From contig JAAROD010000093.1 of the NCBI GenBank assembly GCA_012274445.1, positions 1,302,001 through 1,366,000 of the forward strand: a stretch of DNA of 64,000 nt, in the 5' to 3' direction. Numbering within the stretch: the first letter of the stretch is position 1; each line of letters begins with the position of its first letter. The notes beneath the pieces were generated by a model. It made no database searches and had not been told where the DNA came from. It saw only the letters and a program-made list of their open reading frames with translations. The stretch is from Sclerotiophoma versabilis. Lineage: Eukaryota; Ascomycota; Dothideomycetes; Pleosporales; Didymellaceae. Shown one piece after another: positions 54,477 to 64,000 of this stretch. Position numbers and translations under genes: made by a program.

Positions 54477-55666
54477 TCACATTACTACGCACTGCATCAT
54501 CTTCATGTGCTTGGCCTTCAACCGTTTTAACTCGTCTTTAACTTGTTGTCCAACATCCAGCGCATGCTTAGCTTCCTGCTCCTGGATCAGCTGTTCGAAA
54601 CGTTTCTTCTCGTCGGCTACAATTTGTTCGTGACTCGCTTGGAGCTTGATTTTGTCTTCGTGTTGCTGAACAAGTTTTTGCTCGAGCTCCTTCGTCTTCA
54701 TCTCGATAGCCTCTTGCGCGTCATGCCAGTGTTTACGAGCTTCTTCTAGCCGTATTTCCAAAGCCGCGAGTCTCTTTTCGTATTGCTCACGCTGCCGATC
54801 CATCTCTGTTATCAGGGCGTGACCAGCTCCCGTGTCGTTGAGCGGCTTGTTCTGATCGACTAGCTCCGTCTGTATGTCGAGTGTCACCTTCGTCCTACGA
54901 CTAATCAGATATCTGAGGATCTCGAGCCCGGACACTTTTCCATTGTCCTGTCGGAGTACTTTGCTACCATGACTAATCATAGACGCCCATAGATTGGGGT
55001 CCTGCTCCAACTTTTCTTCGCGACTCTCGCCAGTTTTCATGTCAACTTGATCCCACATCGTGGTGGCGAGTACCACACTCTTCAAGTTCGTGTCACCGCA
55101 AAGGCCACGAAACATTTTTAAATTGGCCACACCGGAGCCTCCAATGCGCACATCTGGAATGCGATGCAAGTATATGATGCCGGCAAGTTTGAGTTTCGAA
55201 GTGTACGCCGTTGAGAGCCATGCCGAGATCTCCAATAAGATCTCAGTATCCGAGCGTTCCGAATCATCGAAGCCTGGAGTGTCGACTAGATAGATAATCT
55301 CGCCGTCTCCTAGACTACACGGTACAACCTCAACTACCTGAGTACCTTCCAGAGATCTGTCAGCGGTACTCAGCTGCTCAAGTCGGGGCATGACTCACAG
55401 GAATCTAGTTCGTGTCCAACAAGTAGCTGGCGGTCAGAAAACATATTAATAAAACTGGTTTTTCCACACCCAGTAATTCCCATTACAGCAATAATGACAT
55501 CTTCGGGGCTTATGTGAAGCATTAGCGGTGACATGCGACTTTACAAAAGCTGGTAATGGTCGGATACTCACACCAAGAAGAGTGGGTCTGGGATAGGTGA
55601 CAGAACACTGTCAGTCCGGGGCCGGAAAGCAAAGTTTGAATGCGTCATTCCGGATATCCCCTCCAT
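54477..55666 (-). CDS. P-loop GTPase with C-terminal coiled coil (cluster member 1)
   Basis: AIG1/GIMAP-like or TRAFAC-class small GTPase domain, 357 aa. Exons: 55666-55572, 55508-55399, 55345-54477; introns 63 and 53 bp, phases 2 and 1, the same two positions and phases as in the other two members. G1 GITGCGKT at 42-49; G2-like block VGHELDSCT; G3 DTPGFDD at 90-96; TTMWDQ at 163-168 where classical GTPases have N/TKxD. From about residue 225 to 350 a long coiled coil runs (REQYEKRLAALEIRLEEARK, then KTKELEQKLVQQHEDKIKL, then HEQIVADEKKRFEQLIQEQE). No signal peptide or membrane span. The coiled coil suggests oligomerisation. Role unknown; metazoan and plant relatives act in immune or stress responses. 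Confidence 0.85.
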
Positions 55667-56269
55667 AGGCTCACACAGTGAAGGTTCGGCGAACTGTTCT
55701 CAATGGTCGGAGCAGATTTGCCTATAGGACTGTGAAAACCGCTGAGACCGACCGTGATGATTGTGCGGAGTCAAGGCTGCAATGCAAGATGCTTATCAAG
55801 TGCACGTTTAGAGAAGAATGACAAGGCTGGAGGGTGCTGCATGCTGCCACACGGCCCCACTTTGGCTTGCATGAACATGTGAGCAACTAAATGTTGTCAT
55901 TGGTCCAGCACATCCTACATGAAGGAGCTGATGTTGCAGAACGCTTCAATTGCTCCAGGCTCGCAGAAACATCGTGTGCGCGTTCACCGGAAATCCGCCA
56001 CTCTTCTCATCATGTTGCAGCATAGACGGCTGTGAACCACTGGGATGACATCTGGCACAGCAGAGCGACTATGCCTTGCTGAATACTTGCACCGATTGTA
56101 TAAGCCGTCATTGTCATGACGCAACCGTTCAGTCGCCTATGAATTACTCTGTGGTAGCCATTGTATGTATAGAGCTCATTGAAGCCGCAGATCCTACTCA
56201 GCAGACGCATTGTATCTCTAGGTCTAGTGAGGAACCTCTAGACATGCTCTCCCAACATAATTAATGTGG
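55667..56269. other. No gene seen
   Basis: Spacer between GTPase genes 1 and 2, which are tandem on the minus strand: 5' flank of member 1 and 3' flank of member 2. Only short motif-free frames. Confidence 0.4.
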
Positions 56270-58101
56270 CTATTCAATGCTATACTCATTCCGAGGCACT
56301 GAACCAATGGTCGTCGTATATTCCGGAGGCTTCCTAATATATGGCAGGCCACGTGCGTATGACCGCCTAAAAGGAGTTGGGTCTACCATTACGGCTGAAC
56401 TGTAGCCACTGTGGATGGGAGGAGCTGTAGGAAGATACATTGACGATCCACTTGAGAGGAACTGTTGGGTTTGACATGTCATGTAACTTTCAGAGAGTGT
56501 CCTTTGTTCGTCGTTATAAGCGGTATGCTGTTCGTCATAATCGTCGAACTGCTGCAAACTGCTGCTATCATTATCACGATCTGCAGTCTGTCGTGAGTCT
56601 TGAAGGCTGGGCTTTCTAGCTCTTCTCCGTTCTCGAGACTGGGGCGCTCGCTTCTGTCGATTGGACTTGTCGTCGCGATGTCTCGATTCTCTCATTTCTA
56701 GAGGAACAGAACTTGATCGACGTTTCTCGTGAATCAAGGTGTCATCGGAGGCCCCAAACAGGGCGTGTAGAAAATCCATCCATGGAGACGGAGATGATTC
56801 TTTTTTTTGCCTATCCTTGAAGGTCCTTTCTCGAACTGGTGACTCTTCAGGCTTCTTCGTAGTTCTATGACGGAGGAAAACCTCGCGGTCTCTCGTTGGC
56901 TCTTGTGACGTAATTCGTCGCCTCTCGGTAACATGGGCTCCCAACGAAAGCTTCGTCTCGCTGTTGTCAATATCGCAAGCAGACGTACCCTCTTCAATAA
57001 TTTTCGCCTCCCGTTCTCTTCGCATCTCTTCGTACGTAACGGACAAATAGTCTATGCTGAGCTGAGTGTCTTTGATGAGCTCATTTTGGTAGTTCAGCTC
57101 GACAGTCATATCGTCTTCCCCTTCGTCGAGATTTTTGCTGAGAGCCTCCATCTGTTTCATCTTGATCTCATACTTCCTACGCGTGTCCCTAAGATCACCT
57201 TCAAGGTAGCGTCCCACTGTTGTGTCTGCCAACATTGATCGCCCGTTCTGTCCTAATTCAATCTGTACCGCGAGATACACTTCCCTCTCTCTATTGGCTA
57301 TGTCTTCGATGATCTTGAGACTACTTGACCGCTTATTTTCATGTCGCTCATAACCTGCACCTCCCACACGCAAGCGTCCAAAAAAATTCTCCCGCTTTCG
57401 AAGTACGACTTCACGTGCTTCGGCCGCTCGGATGGCTTCTTCTGTTTGTAGCATATCCCACATCGTTGTGACTATAGTTACGTCGCTGAAGGAAGCCTCT
57501 CCACATAGCTGCTCGAATATTCTTAGGCTTTTGAGAGAGGAACTGGACATTCGAATGTCAGTGATCCTATGAATGTACAGTAAACCCCCGATACACAGTC
57601 TGTGGTGGTTGCAGTCTGTACACAAGAACGAAACGATCTCTCGAACTATCTTGGCATGAGCTTTGTTGGTGTCGTCAAATCCTGGAGTGTCGATGAGCCA
57701 GAGGATGTCACCACTGGAAGATTGGAAGGGGTAGCCATATACGTCGACAGTACCTAGACACTGGTATGAGCATGATCTTGAGAGTACATAATCCACCTAC
57801 AAGATCCTAGTGAGTGGCCAATTGGTACACTATGTTGAGTGAGCTGGGAGATGAAAGTGCTCTTGCCCGCTCCCGTAAGTCCCATGACCAGAATGCATGT
57901 TCCCCTATCTTAGTATTAACACGCAGCAAGCGGGTGAGATAAACAGTCATACTTGACAGATGGAGAACGAAGTGGACTTTTGATGTAACGGGACATTGAC
58001 GATGGACCTTCGATACCAGGTGGATCTTCCTCAGACACTCGGGCAAGATCTGTTGTGTTGTGGCTTCCCTGTCTGACCAAGCGTCCTTTACGGAAATCCA
58101 T
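56270..58101 (-). CDS. P-loop GTPase with long basic, disordered tail (cluster member 2)
   Basis: 578 aa in three exons: 58101-57953, 57904-57801, 57753-56270; introns of 48 and 47 bp, phases 2 and 1. The first intron ends GATAG; the TAAG acceptor upstream would place a stop in frame. N-terminal 50 residues are variable and lead straight into the G domain. G1 GLTGAGKS at 58-65; IGHSLGSCT for G2; WLIDTPGFDD for G3; VTTMWDML in place of G4. A helical region follows (about 260-330, YEEMRREREAKIIEE). The last 250 residues are rich in Arg, Ser, Glu and Pro (NRQKRAPQSRERRRARKPSL) and then Tyr/Ser/Thr/Pro-rich, ending SVPRNEYSIE. This tail is not present in the other two members. It could bind nucleic acid or a membrane by charge; that is only inference. 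Confidence 0.85.
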
Positions 58102-58540
58102 AGTTGCTTTGTGCTTTGGAGGATCGAAATACTGACCGGCGACGAGTCGCAGATATGAAACAGTGAAGAACGACACAAGCATCGATATGCAGAGATGATG
58201 GGCCGCTTCTTGGCGTTGGAGAGCCACAATCTTTCCCTCGGATTTGGACGAAGAGAGCTGGCATTCAGTCTGCATGCATGCATCTAGTATGGGCCTGTGA
58301 ACATAATTCGGGGACGTGTGCGCGTCTGATTGGACGCATGAGCGTAGCGAGCTGGGCTGACATGCTGGTGAGTGCCTCAAGGCTGAAGTCATGCATAAGG
58401 CCCTGCTCGACCCCAATCACATGGGTAAGTTTCTCTCGCTCATACCACGCTACTTCTTAATGTCCGTAATGTAGAACGATGAGAACATATTTGCCTTTGC
58501 GAAAGGTATCCCATCTTCAACCAGGAGAAGTGTCTTCGAA
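58102..58540. promoter_or_regulatory. Divergent promoter between GTPase genes 2 and 3
   Basis: 439 bp separate the divergent start codons at 58101 (minus) and 58541 (plus). The plausible minus-strand frame stays open beyond 58101 up to 58416, so an upstream start for member 2 is possible. No recognised operator. Shared control of the pair is inferred from the arrangement. Confidence 0.45.
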
Positions 58541-59840
58541 ATGACGGTTGGAAGAATTGAGAGCAAGCCTAGGCTTGAAGACCTACAATTGATAAGGTAA
58601 GTAATAAGGAAGCAAACAGAGAATGGTCACTTACACAATTTCAAAGTGCAGAAGATGTTACCATTGTCGTAATGGGAACAACAGGTGCAGGGAAGTCGTC
58701 TTTTGTCGCACAATCTACGCAAGATCGAACACCCAAGATCGGTCACGACTTAGCTTCATGTAAGTGGCTGAGAATGTACAGCAGCTAGAAAATGACGAAT
58801 AGTAAAGCACAGGCACCACTCGAGTCTCTGTACATACCACGCAGATGCATGGACGCACAGTGCATTTGATAGATACTCCAGGCTTCGACGACACCCTCAG
58901 GTCTGACAGAGAGACATTGCAGGAGTTCGCATACTGGCTCATAGCAGCCTCCGAACATGGGTTCCGTCTGAGTGGCGTCGTGTTCCTTCATCGAATTACC
59001 GATACGCGCTTTCATGGCTCAGCGCAGCGATCTCTTGAATTGTTCAAGGCTATATGCGGAGAAGATGCCTTCTGTGGCGCCGTTGTGGCAACAACGATGT
59101 GGGACCAAATCGCAACTGGAGAAATGGAAGCTGCACTAAGTCGGCAATCACAGTTGAGAAAGAAGATTCAAGAGGATATGATATCCTGTGGGGCAAAGAT
59201 ACTCCCTTTGTCGGCAGGGGGAATCGATGCGCGGAAGGTGATCCGGCACATTATTGAAAAAGACATGCGATTGACTCTGGCGCTTCAGGTAGAAATTGTC
59301 GACAGAGGATGCTCGCTGCAAGAGACGGGGGCCGGCAAGATCCTATGTGGTGACATTCTTCGGTCATTCGAATCAGTCGGAGCCTCAATAGAGAACTGCA
59401 AAAGAGAGGGGACTGCGGTGCTCGAATCCCTGAATGCGACGTGCGACGAGTTACGCACTATGTGGGAGGAACGCATCAAAGAGGAAGATGAATCCTTCAA
59501 GCAGGTCGAGCGAGAATACAAGGACTCCCTGCAATTGTGCAGTCGCAGTGACGGAATCTCAGCCCCGATACAGCCAGGAGGTACGGCCGACAAAAAGTTG
59601 GAAACAGAGAATCAGCCACCGTCACTATCATCCACTATCAGTTTAGCTTCGTATGCGGATTTAGAGTCGGAACTAGCAGATCTAAGACGACAATATGAAG
59701 GCACATTAGCCAGACAGTGTCACAAATTGGACCGGAGAAGGTACTTAGTGCATGGTCGGGGAACAACGACCTTCGGTGTCGTCGGAACTGGCTTGGCTGT
59801 CGGGCAACTCGTCGCTGCCATGGCCTGTAACGTCATGTAG
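58541..59840 (+). CDS. P-loop GTPase with hydrophobic C-terminus (cluster member 3)
   Basis: 398 aa in three exons: 58541-58596, 58647-58759, 58813-59840; introns of 50 and 53 bp, phases 2 and 1, matching the positions in the other members. G1 GTTGAGKS at 29-36; IGHDLASCT for G2; HLIDTPGFDD for G3; TTMWDQ in the G4 place. Helical middle (about 190-330) with a short coiled-coil-like stretch (TMWEERIKEEDESFKQVERE) and ADLESELADLRRQYEGTLAR. The C-terminus, after basic DRRRYLVHGR, is a Gly/Val/Ala-rich hydrophobic segment (TTFGVVGTGLAVGQLVAAMA), suited to membrane anchoring as in several GIMAPs. The start ATG is the first in frame after a stop; an upstream exon cannot be excluded. Confidence 0.85.
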
Positions 59841-60285
59841 AATTCTTCAGAGCGGTCTTATCAGAATGAAGACGATGTTCTAATGCGGTTCTGGTGATGC
59901 ACAAATTGTGAGGAGCAACATTAGGAATGAGTAGGAGCTAGATGAATAAGCCAAAGCTAGGAAACAACGAATCACGTCACAAGCCTCTAGGCTTCACTGG
60001 TGTTTTGACGGATATTGCGACGAGCATGTTTTCTGAGGGCATTTTGTGTGAGAACAGGGTGCATATGCTGTTATATACCATGGTGATGTTGCTTATGCAT
60101 CGCTGAAATCCTCGTGGTTTGAACAAAACTGAAAGCAACGATTGAACACCGTACCAACGCCAAACGCTAATCCATGAACATCATAAAGTGACCGTCCAAG
60201 CTACAAGCCCCCAATCTATAACACACACAATGTAAAAAGTAATTGTAAGCGTTTAGCGCTCGAGCCCCTCCTGCTCAATGTAGGT
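59841..60285. other. Convergent spacer, no gene seen
   Basis: 3' flanks of GTPase gene 3 (plus) and the kelch gene (minus). No open frame of note and no clear shared terminator. Confidence 0.4.
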
Positions 60286-63200
60286 TCATTCCTCGACGAT
60301 GTTGTCCTTAGCCTGGAGTTCTGGCAAAAGTCTTGTCAGACTGCCCTGCCATGTGGCTTGCTTGCTTAATGATGCAGAACTTCTTTTCGCCCGAATCTTC
60401 ATGCTCTTAACACTGGGCGAGGGACTTGGTACCGGACTGGCTCTGGGTGTCATTCGTGGAGATGAGGCCTTCGAAGCCGACATCTGCTCAAATCTGCCGG
60501 CGAGATCCTTTACTCGACTGGGTGAACCACTTGCATCTCCCTTCAGGAAATCTTCGCCCTCGTTCGAGTTCTCATGAGGTAACGAGAGGATGCTGGACCC
60601 ATCAGGATCGGCGTTGACGACGCGAAGCTTCGACTTTGGCACCGTGAACATGACCTGAACAACGCGGCGTTCAACCGCAGCTTCGACGTCCCAGTCGCCT
60701 TCATCGGCGGGAGTACATGGCCGTTGATCAACGCTTATTATGCCCAGTTCGTTCGGTGCTATCGGTGTGCGTGGTGTGGGTAACTCATCGTCAGACGTCA
60801 GGTTGACAAGCAAGTTGCCTCTTTCTCGCCACTCCTGTCGCAGACGGTCCTTCTCCGCAAGAGCAATGTCTTCTGGTGCACCCCAATCGTCGCCACTGTT
60901 GCGTACCCATCTGCTTTCCAGTTCTTCATCCCAATCGTGTTTGCCTCTTTTGCTCTTCCAGAATGTGGCATCTGACGCCGCCCTCCGAGGTGGTTGGTTT
61001 GATTGGAGAGTCTTTCGATTGCCATTCGCCGAAGCCTCAACTGATAAGACAGGGTTGTCCGTATACGGCTCGTGGTAAGAGATGGTGTTGGTGAGAGATC
61101 GAGTTCGATCACTGCCTGAGGCCGACCTGCGCAGCACTCTCCGTACACTGCCTAACCAACTCTTCCTCACATCTCGACTCCCTGGGCGCGACCTATCCAA
61201 TGCATAGGAAGTCGCTGGCGTGGCTGTTGCAGCGCGACTGTTGCTTGCCTCTGTGTCCCCGAATGTATGCGAGTTCGACCCATTCGAAGTCGATGAAGTA
61301 CCAGGGCGAATTTGCTCCGGGTTGCCGCCCAGCAATGCCTCACCTTCGGCTTGGAGGTGTGCGAAAGAAGAGTGCGCAGTCCTGAACAAATCAATATCTG
61401 GATGGCCGTTGCTACGCACGCTGCTGAAAGACTGAGTCCGTGGATTTGCTTGTGTCTTTTTACTGCTTTCGCTATATCTGCGTGGTCGATCGTGGGTTGG
61501 GCTAGCATCTGGAGACCGGAATGGGTTGGCTTGAGCGGTATTAGTAACGTTGGCGGCGCGTAAGGATGCACATCTGGCAAGACTGCCATGCGACGACGTC
61601 CATGACAGGTTTGATCCCGTACTCCTTTCGCTAAGATTGGAATTGGTACGTTCATCTGACGACGCTTTGTCAGGAGAGATACGGCCAGTAGAAACTGTGT
61701 TCGAACGACGGTTTCCAGCTGCGATAGGTCCAGGCCATTCAGTCATCAGTTGTTCATTATCTTTGACATCTTCGAGTACAGGAGAAGAAGAAGCAGAGCG
61801 CAACATAGCCTTCTTGGTTCCACTTTGGCGCTGAGCATCGTAGAAAGGATCAAGCTGCGGCGCATTGTCAAACACTGACAGGGTTGGATCGACCCTTTGC
61901 TCACTTATTCCATGTCGTTCGGTCAGCGGAGTCTTGTCAGTGGTCTTCTCAGCTTCATCTTCGTCTTCCTCCAGCTCGTCAATTGGATGAATTTGGCCTG
62001 GGCCTCGAGTCGCACCCATTGAATATGCGGGTTTACCGCTAAGGCTGCGTCGCAGCCCACGAGTGGGACTCGGAATCTCAAGAAGAAGACCCGTTCTCTC
62101 AGCATCTTGCCCATGTGCGCTCTTCCAACCTTGGCCGCCTTGGGTACCCGGCGGAAAATAGTAAGATCCGTTCTGGCCGGCAAGATAATCCATCGCATCT
62201 CCGTGGCCTCCTCGGCCGTCGAATCCGGGAGAGTAGTCATCAATGTTGTATCTATGGGCTGCAAAGGAGAGATCCTGCAGCTGCTTTTCTCGCAGTTCAC
62301 GCTGCTTTTGCAGACGTCTCGTGTACCATACATAAAAGGCGAACAAACCACATACAGCAGCTATCCCAATTCCTATTCCAATACCCAGCCCAGCCTTTTG
62401 GCCGGAGCTGGACAACGGACCTGTTTGTGCTGGCTTGGAGTCCGACGGATCGGGTGGTGGGGTGTACTCATCGATCCAAGTATTGGAGGTGATATTCAAG
62501 AAGTACGCTTTAGTGTTTGTAGTCGGTGTGGCTCTTCGTCGTCGCGAACCGGATGTCGAGATTGAGTAGCCGCCGCTTATCATCATTACGCCACCAGGAA
62601 GCATGACTGCGCCGTGTCCGTAGAGGCTGGAACCACCTGATGGACCTTTGCCTGATGAACTGTCCGGAATGACCCATTCCCATTTGCCATTGCCGCCATA
62701 ACCGTCCGCGATGTTCAGGATTGCTAGTTGAGGCTCCGCTGGTGAGCTGATATCCCCAACCCAGCCGCCGTAAACGATAATTTGTTGCCCGTCTGAGGAG
62801 AGAACGGCGGTGTGGCCTGAGCGTGGATCGACGGTGACAACGTCACGGGTTGCCAGATCGGTGTGCGACGTGTCAGGCTGTTGGACGCTGGTGAAAGTCC
62901 ATCCTTGCTCTGGTAGAGAGAACAGGGCAACCTGAGACATGTTGATGAAGGCAGTGCTTGTATGCCCGCCTATCAGAACAAAATTCTGCTGTTGTATTTG
63001 CGATCCATCGCTGCGATTTGAGTATGTGGGTGATAATCCGGTCATCGTGAAGCCAGCTTCTGGTATTGGTGGGCCTCGACTTGATGACACGTCCATCTGG
63101 TACGTGATGGCGCTTTCACTGTTGCTAGACGGCGTCAGGGTGACCATGAGGTTCGAATAGTTCGCCGCTGACTGCCAGTTGTTGGAGCTGCTTCCACCGA

Positions 63201-63735
63201 GTGGGCACATCCCACCGAAGAAATAGGCTCCGGTATTTGCAGCGTTTCCCCCAACGATGCTAGAGAACGAGATGCCGTTGCTAAGATAATTTGCCCCTAT
63301 CGCAGAGGCGTGCTTGTCACTTACAACGGACACATCTTGTTGAAGCCAACTGCTCTGCTCGTCTCCATAAGCTGGAGTGAAACTCCAGATTTCGCCTCCA
63401 GTCGCACCCTGGGAGCAGTTCCCAGTGTATACGGTCAGGTTTCCACCATCGTCGAGGACTGGCGTAAATGCGCGTAAGCTTTTGTCGTCCAGAAATGGCA
63501 GAGTTGGGTATAGCGTAGTGTAAGGCAGATTGGCGGTATTGATCTTTGTTGAGACATCGATAGAACCTAGCTGGAATTGGGTGGGCGACCGGGACGACGG
63601 CTGGAATACGTAGATATGATTGTCATTGTGGAGAAGTCGAGTTGGATTGTATGGCGTTTGAGCGACAGCGACAGACAACATGAGTGGTATCTGCAGTAGA
63701 ACGGGCCACTGGGGCCGGATCGTAGACCGCGTCAT
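60286..63735 (-). CDS. Kelch-type single-pass membrane protein
   Basis: 1149 aa, intronless. ATG at 63735 is used; the same frame is open to 63795 but only with GTG. Signal peptide about 1-26 (WPVLLQIPLMLSVAVAQ). The extracellular part (to about 440) has kelch-like blade motifs: NFVLIGGHTS, SGHTAVLSSDGQQIIVYGGW, YGHGAVMLPGGVMMISGGYS, with many N-glycosylation sequons. A basic SGSRRRRATP at about 396-405 could be a Kex2 site. Membrane span about 449-471 (GLGIGIGIGIAAVCGLFAFY). The 680-residue cytoplasmic tail is disordered, Ser/Arg/Asp-rich with short conserved-looking blocks (VRKSWLGSVRRVLRRSASGS, WDEELESRWVRNSGDDWGAP, VQVMFTVPKSKLRVVNAD). Such proteins may sense or organise the cell wall, which is an inference; no named orthologue is assigned. 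Confidence 0.88.
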   Translation of the reverse strand: MTRSTIRPQWPVLLQIPLMLSVAVAQTPYNPTRLLHNDNHIYVFQPSSRSPTQFQLGSIDVSTKINTANLPYTTLYPTLPFLDDKSLRAFTPVLDDGGNLTVYTGNCSQGATGGEIWSFTPAYGDEQSSWLQQDVSVVSDKHASAIGANYLSNGISFSSIVGGNAANTGAYFFGGMCPLGGSSSNNWQSAANYSNLMVTLTPSSNSESAITYQMDVSSSRGPPIPEAGFTMTGLSPTYSNRSDGSQIQQQNFVLIGGHTSTAFINMSQVALFSLPEQGWTFTSVQQPDTSHTDLATRDVVTVDPRSGHTAVLSSDGQQIIVYGGWVGDISSPAEPQLAILNIADGYGGNGKWEWVIPDSSSGKGPSGGSSLYGHGAVMLPGGVMMISGGYSISTSGSRRRRATPTTNTKAYFLNITSNTWIDEYTPPPDPSDSKPAQTGPLSSSGQKAGLGIGIGIGIAAVCGLFAFYVWYTRRLQKQRELREKQLQDLSFAAHRYNIDDYSPGFDGRGGHGDAMDYLAGQNGSYYFPPGTQGGQGWKSAHGQDAERTGLLLEIPSPTRGLRRSLSGKPAYSMGATRGPGQIHPIDELEEDEDEAEKTTDKTPLTERHGISEQRVDPTLSVFDNAPQLDPFYDAQRQSGTKKAMLRSASSSPVLEDVKDNEQLMTEWPGPIAAGNRRSNTVSTGRISPDKASSDERTNSNLSERSTGSNLSWTSSHGSLARCASLRAANVTNTAQANPFRSPDASPTHDRPRRYSESSKKTQANPRTQSFSSVRSNGHPDIDLFRTAHSSFAHLQAEGEALLGGNPEQIRPGTSSTSNGSNSHTFGDTEASNSRAATATPATSYALDRSRPGSRDVRKSWLGSVRRVLRRSASGSDRTRSLTNTISYHEPYTDNPVLSVEASANGNRKTLQSNQPPRRAASDATFWKSKRGKHDWDEELESRWVRNSGDDWGAPEDIALAEKDRLRQEWRERGNLLVNLTSDDELPTPRTPIAPNELGIISVDQRPCTPADEGDWDVEAAVERRVVQVMFTVPKSKLRVVNADPDGSSILSLPHENSNEGEDFLKGDASGSPSRVKDLAGRFEQMSASKASSPRMTPRASPVPSPSPSVKSMKIRAKRSSASLSKQATWQGSLTRLLPELQAKDNIVEE

Positions 63736-64000
63736 GGTCGAGCGCACGGCGTGGTGTTGACTCGAGTGATGCCTTGCCTTGCTGAGGACGTTCACCTCGA
63801 CTGCTGTTTGCGGCGCCCCATGGACAACAGTGTGGGGTAGGGCGAGATGCGTAGTACAGAATGTTTGACGATAGTACTGGAACCGTTGTAGCAGGTGGAA
63901 GTTGAGGGGTCTGCTCGGATCTACGGTTCATGCACGAGTCCGTCAGAGATGGCTGGCAACGGATGAGCCGTTCGTAAACAGAGATGGCCCGGGGGTCTCC
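63736..64000. other. 5' flank of the kelch gene at window end
   Basis: Promoter side of the minus-strand kelch gene; no further gene could be supported before the window ends. Confidence 0.4.

Overview
This window is nuclear DNA of a filamentous ascomycete (Pezizomycotina), most likely a dothideomycete of the Pleosporales type. The evidence is about 20 protein genes on both strands, most split by short GT-AG introns of about 45-65 bp with visible branch-point-like sequences, together with typical fungal families: Zn2Cys6 regulators, a HET-domain relic, secreted pectin lyase, a GPI-type PLC-like protein and fungal VDAC. The class-level call is an inference from gene style, not a measured phylogeny. 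No tRNA, rRNA, CRISPR array or intact transposon was recognised. All exon structures were worked out by eye from frame, splice-site consensus and family motifs.

Layout. 0.7-5 kb: an unrecognised protein divergent from an ACOT9-type acyl-CoA thioesterase, then a tiny Cys/Tyr-rich gene candidate. 6.4-12 kb: an MFS transporter, a decayed HET fragment, the EFM6-type lysine methyltransferase and an ammonium transporter with tandem GATA sites upstream. 12.3-18.7 kb: housekeeping block with methionine aminopeptidase 2, a divergent J-domain protein, VDAC and chorismate synthase. 20-30.7 kb: a NirA-like Zn2Cys6 regulator, a CRAL-TRIO/RhoGAP protein, the TCF25/Rqc1 ribosome-quality-control factor, and a mitochondrial-type PP2C. 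31-39.3 kb: a secreted-protein stretch with an HExxH metallopeptidase-like protein, a small two-span membrane protein, a GPI-type PLC-X protein and pectin lyase. 39.4-43.7 kb: accessory region with a TA-rich repeat relic, frame-broken coding remnants and a disordered orphan protein. 44-47.7 kb: mitochondrial ribosomal protein uL3m and a fusion of a Zn2Cys6 domain to a maltose-acetyltransferase-like hexapeptide domain. 47.7-54.4 kb: a 6.8-kb stretch without a convincing gene. 54.4-59.8 kb: three related P-loop GTPase genes. 60.3-63.7 kb: a large single-pass membrane kelch protein.

Functionally most genes are independent housekeeping units. Two parts look special. The GTPase trio shares intron positions and motifs (GxTGxGKS/T, GHxLxSCT, DTPGFDD, TTMWD) but carries three different C-terminal modules: coiled coil, basic/disordered tail and hydrophobic tail. 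The Zn2Cys6-hexapeptide fusion keeps all zinc ligands, while the segment where maltose acetyltransferases carry the catalytic His seems to lack it.
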